Origin: Synergistaceae bacterium | Lineage (GTDB): Bacteria > Synergistota > Synergistia > Synergistales > Synergistaceae | Reading direction: 5' to 3' | NCBI GenBank assembly: GCA_031273585.1 | Contig: JAISRP010000033.1 | Coordinates: 1-6,069, forward strand | Length of the DNA: 6,069 bases | In this document: piece by piece, positions 5,145-6,069 of the stretch | How the letters are laid out: the number at the start of each line of letters is the position of its first letter | Position numbering within the stretch: position 1 is the stretch's first letter | Position numbers and translations under genes: made by a program | The notes under the pieces: generated by a model | The model's input: only the letters and a program-made list of their open reading frames with translations | Told to the model about the DNA's origin: nothing | Databases searched by the model: none

Positions 5145-5175
5145 TAAATATTATATATCCAGAAGGAGTGTCGTC

Positions 5176-5778
5176 ATGGCAACTAGAAGAGAGCCCAGGT
5201 TCAAGCTCTGCCGTCGTCTGGGCGTCAACGTTTACAATCACCCTAAGGCGTTGAAGAGGGTGAGCGGTCAGGCCCAGAAGGGCGGGCGCGCGGGCAGGAA
5301 GACGTCGGAGTACGGTCTCCAGCTCATGGAGAAGCAGAAGATCAAGGCGTACTACGGCGTGCTCGAGCGTCAGTTCGTGCGTTATTACGAGCGGGGACAG
5401 AAGAGCCCGGAGGCGACCGGCGTCGCCATGCTGAAGGGGCTCGAGTGCAGGCTCGACAACCTGGTGTACCGCATCGGCTTCGGGCGGTCCATCCGCCAGT
5501 CCAGGCAGATAGTCAACCACGGGCACATACTGGTGAACGGGCGCAAGGTCGACATCCCGTCTTACGCCTGCAAGCCGGGCGACGTGATATCCCTCCGCGA
5601 GAAGTCGCGCGACAACGAGGGGATCAGGACGAACTTTCAGGATTTGAAATCGTTCGAGGTTCCTTTTATAGAGAAGAACCTCGAGCAGTTCAGCGGAACT
5701 CTGACCCGCGAGCCCCAGAGGAACGAGATCCCGATTGACGTGAACGAGATCCTGGTCGTGGAGCTGTTCTCGAAGTAG
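5176..5778 (+). CDS. rpsD: Small ribosomal subunit protein S4 (uS4)
   Basis: S4 is a primary 16S rRNA-binding protein that starts 30S assembly and contributes to decoding fidelity. The 200-residue length is normal. Family marks include the basic N-terminus, [24 protein letters not shown] (44-67) and the S4 RNA-binding fold at about 91-155 with [31 protein letters not shown] and KVDIPSY. The C-terminus [13 protein letters not shown] is standard. Only Cys12 remains in the region where zinc-binding S4 has four Cys, so this is the zinc-free (C-minus) type. The N-terminal section between Leu11 and Ser44 is shorter than in E. coli. ATG follows AGAAGGAG at 7 nt. The gene stands alone rather than in the alpha operon with rpsK, rpsM and rpoA, has its own promoter, leader hairpin and terminator, and is probably autoregulated. 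Confidence 0.98.
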   Translation: MATRREPRFKLCRRLGVNVYNHPKALKRVSGQAQKGGRAGRKTSEYGLQLMEKQKIKAYYGVLERQFVRYYERGQKSPEATGVAMLKGLECRLDNLVYRIGFGRSIRQSRQIVNHGHILVNGRKVDIPSYACKPGDVISLREKSRDNEGIRTNFQDLKSFEVPFIEKNLEQFSGTLTREPQRNEIPIDVNEILVVELFSK

Positions 5779-5809
5779 ACGGGGCATCGTGCGATGCGAC
5801 CGCATTCCG

Positions 5810-5840
5810 GCAGGGCCTGCGATTGGGCCCTGCTCTTTTT
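5810..5840 (+). terminator. Intrinsic terminator of rpsD
   Basis: Arms GCAGGGCC (5810-5817) and GGCCCTGC (5826-5833) pair perfectly around an 8-nt loop, followed by TCTTTTT (5834-5840). It lies 31 bp after the rpsD stop. A small hairpin GCATC/GATGC (5784-5797) precedes it. Confidence 0.92.
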
Positions 5841-5871
5841 GTGCGCCGCGCTCACCGGGCGCCCGCTGGGA

Positions 5872-5900
5872 TGTACAGCCAGTGAAGTTGATGGTAACAT
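5872..5900 (+). promoter_or_regulatory. Weak candidate promoter for the histidine-phosphatase gene
   Basis: TGTACA (5872-5877) and TAACAT (5895-5900) are 17 bp apart, each about four of six consensus matches. The rpsD terminator upstream implies that the next gene needs its own promoter, and this is the best pair I see in the 100-bp gap. A start near 5907 would leave about 34 nt before ATG 5941. Confidence 0.25.
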
Positions 5901-5940
5901 TGGGAAGTTGAAATTACGATGCGGGGAGATGTCTTGGATA

Positions 5941-6069
5941 ATGGATGGACGGAGGAGCCACAGGATCTTCCTTATCAGGCACGGAGAGACTGAGTGGAAC
6001 AAGAATTTCAGGTACCAGGGAAGCTCTGATATAGAGCTGAACGAGGAGGGGCTGGAGCAGGCCCGCAAG
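5941..6069 (+). CDS. Histidine phosphatase (phosphoglycerate mutase-like), N-terminal part
   Basis: The first 43 codons of a histidine-phosphatase-superfamily protein run to the window's end. IFLIRHGETEWN carries the RHG signature with the His that becomes phosphorylated and the following ETEWN. YQGSSDIELNEEGLEQARK then matches the usual QG-D-LNE-G-QA pattern. These enzymes range from cofactor-dependent phosphoglycerate mutase to alpha-ribazole phosphatase (CobC) and broad phosphatases; the visible part cannot separate them. The start is uncertain. ATG 5941 is the nearest ATG to the fold, with GGGGAG 12 nt upstream. ATG 5929 would add four residues but directly abuts that Shine-Dalgarno. A better-spaced GGAGGAG (5951-5957) lies downstream of both ATGs, 7 nt before an ATC codon that would start the protein right at FLIRHGE. 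It is on the same strand as rpsD but separated by a terminator. Confidence 0.88.
   Translation, partial: MDGRRSHRIFLIRHGETEWNKNFRYQGSSDIELNEEGLEQARK

Noticed and set aside
5086..5805. Minus-strand open frame opposite rpsD
   Set aside because: It is a shadow of the S4 gene, leucine/arginine-rich with no motif, and would cross the rpsD promoter and terminator.
1..6069. CRISPR array, insertion sequence, phage genes or integration site
   Set aside because: No regularly spaced repeats, transposase motifs or terminal inverted repeats with target duplications; all recognised genes are conserved housekeeping or regulatory genes.

Overview
This window looks like an ordinary chromosomal segment of a GC-rich anaerobe-type bacterium. 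It carries a FapR-controlled type II fatty-acid/phospholipid synthesis operon on the minus strand, a secreted M48 metallopeptidase gene (minus), and a stand-alone ribosomal protein S4 gene (plus) followed by the 5' end of a histidine-phosphatase gene (plus). FapR together with FabK (instead of FabI) and a separate rpsD points to Bacillota or a related lineage. The high GC, the frequent AGG (Arg) and ATA (Ile) codons, and an exported M48 peptidase make me lean weakly towards a Synergistota-like genome. That placement is inference and not certain.

Minus-strand block, right to left: a strong sigma70-type promoter (TTGACA, 17 bp, TATATT; 3923-3951) fires through two overlapping palindromes (3890-3917), which I read as the FapR operator. 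Next come fapR (3861-3280), plsX (3278-2286), fabH (2249-1251), fabK (1219-272), a 143-nt gap, and fabD, which leaves the window at base 1. FapR represses this pathway in known systems and is released by malonyl-CoA. PlsX makes acyl-phosphate for phospholipid synthesis, FabD loads malonyl groups onto ACP, FabH performs the first condensation, and FabK reduces enoyl-ACP. A hairpin with a T-rich tail (3961-3995) stands just upstream of the promoter and insulates the operon.

Bases 3996-4263 hold no recognisable gene, only inverted repeats, including an 11-bp-stem hairpin at 4196-4231. The M48 peptidase gene (4953-4264) has its own promoter (5013-5041), which lies back to back with the rpsD promoter (5072-5100). 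rpsD has a leader hairpin and a clear intrinsic terminator (5810-5840).

No new multi-gene system is visible. The points most worth checking are: (1) a FapR whose malonyl-CoA-contacting positions 106, 107 and 115 (B. subtilis numbering) are Ala, Asp and Ala instead of Arg, Gly and Asn; (2) a fabD that has no ATG, GTG or TTG before its active-site motif and appears to start at CTG; (3) the overlapping operator palindromes placed at the transcription start; and (4) G-run Shine-Dalgarno sequences with non-ATG starts through the operon.
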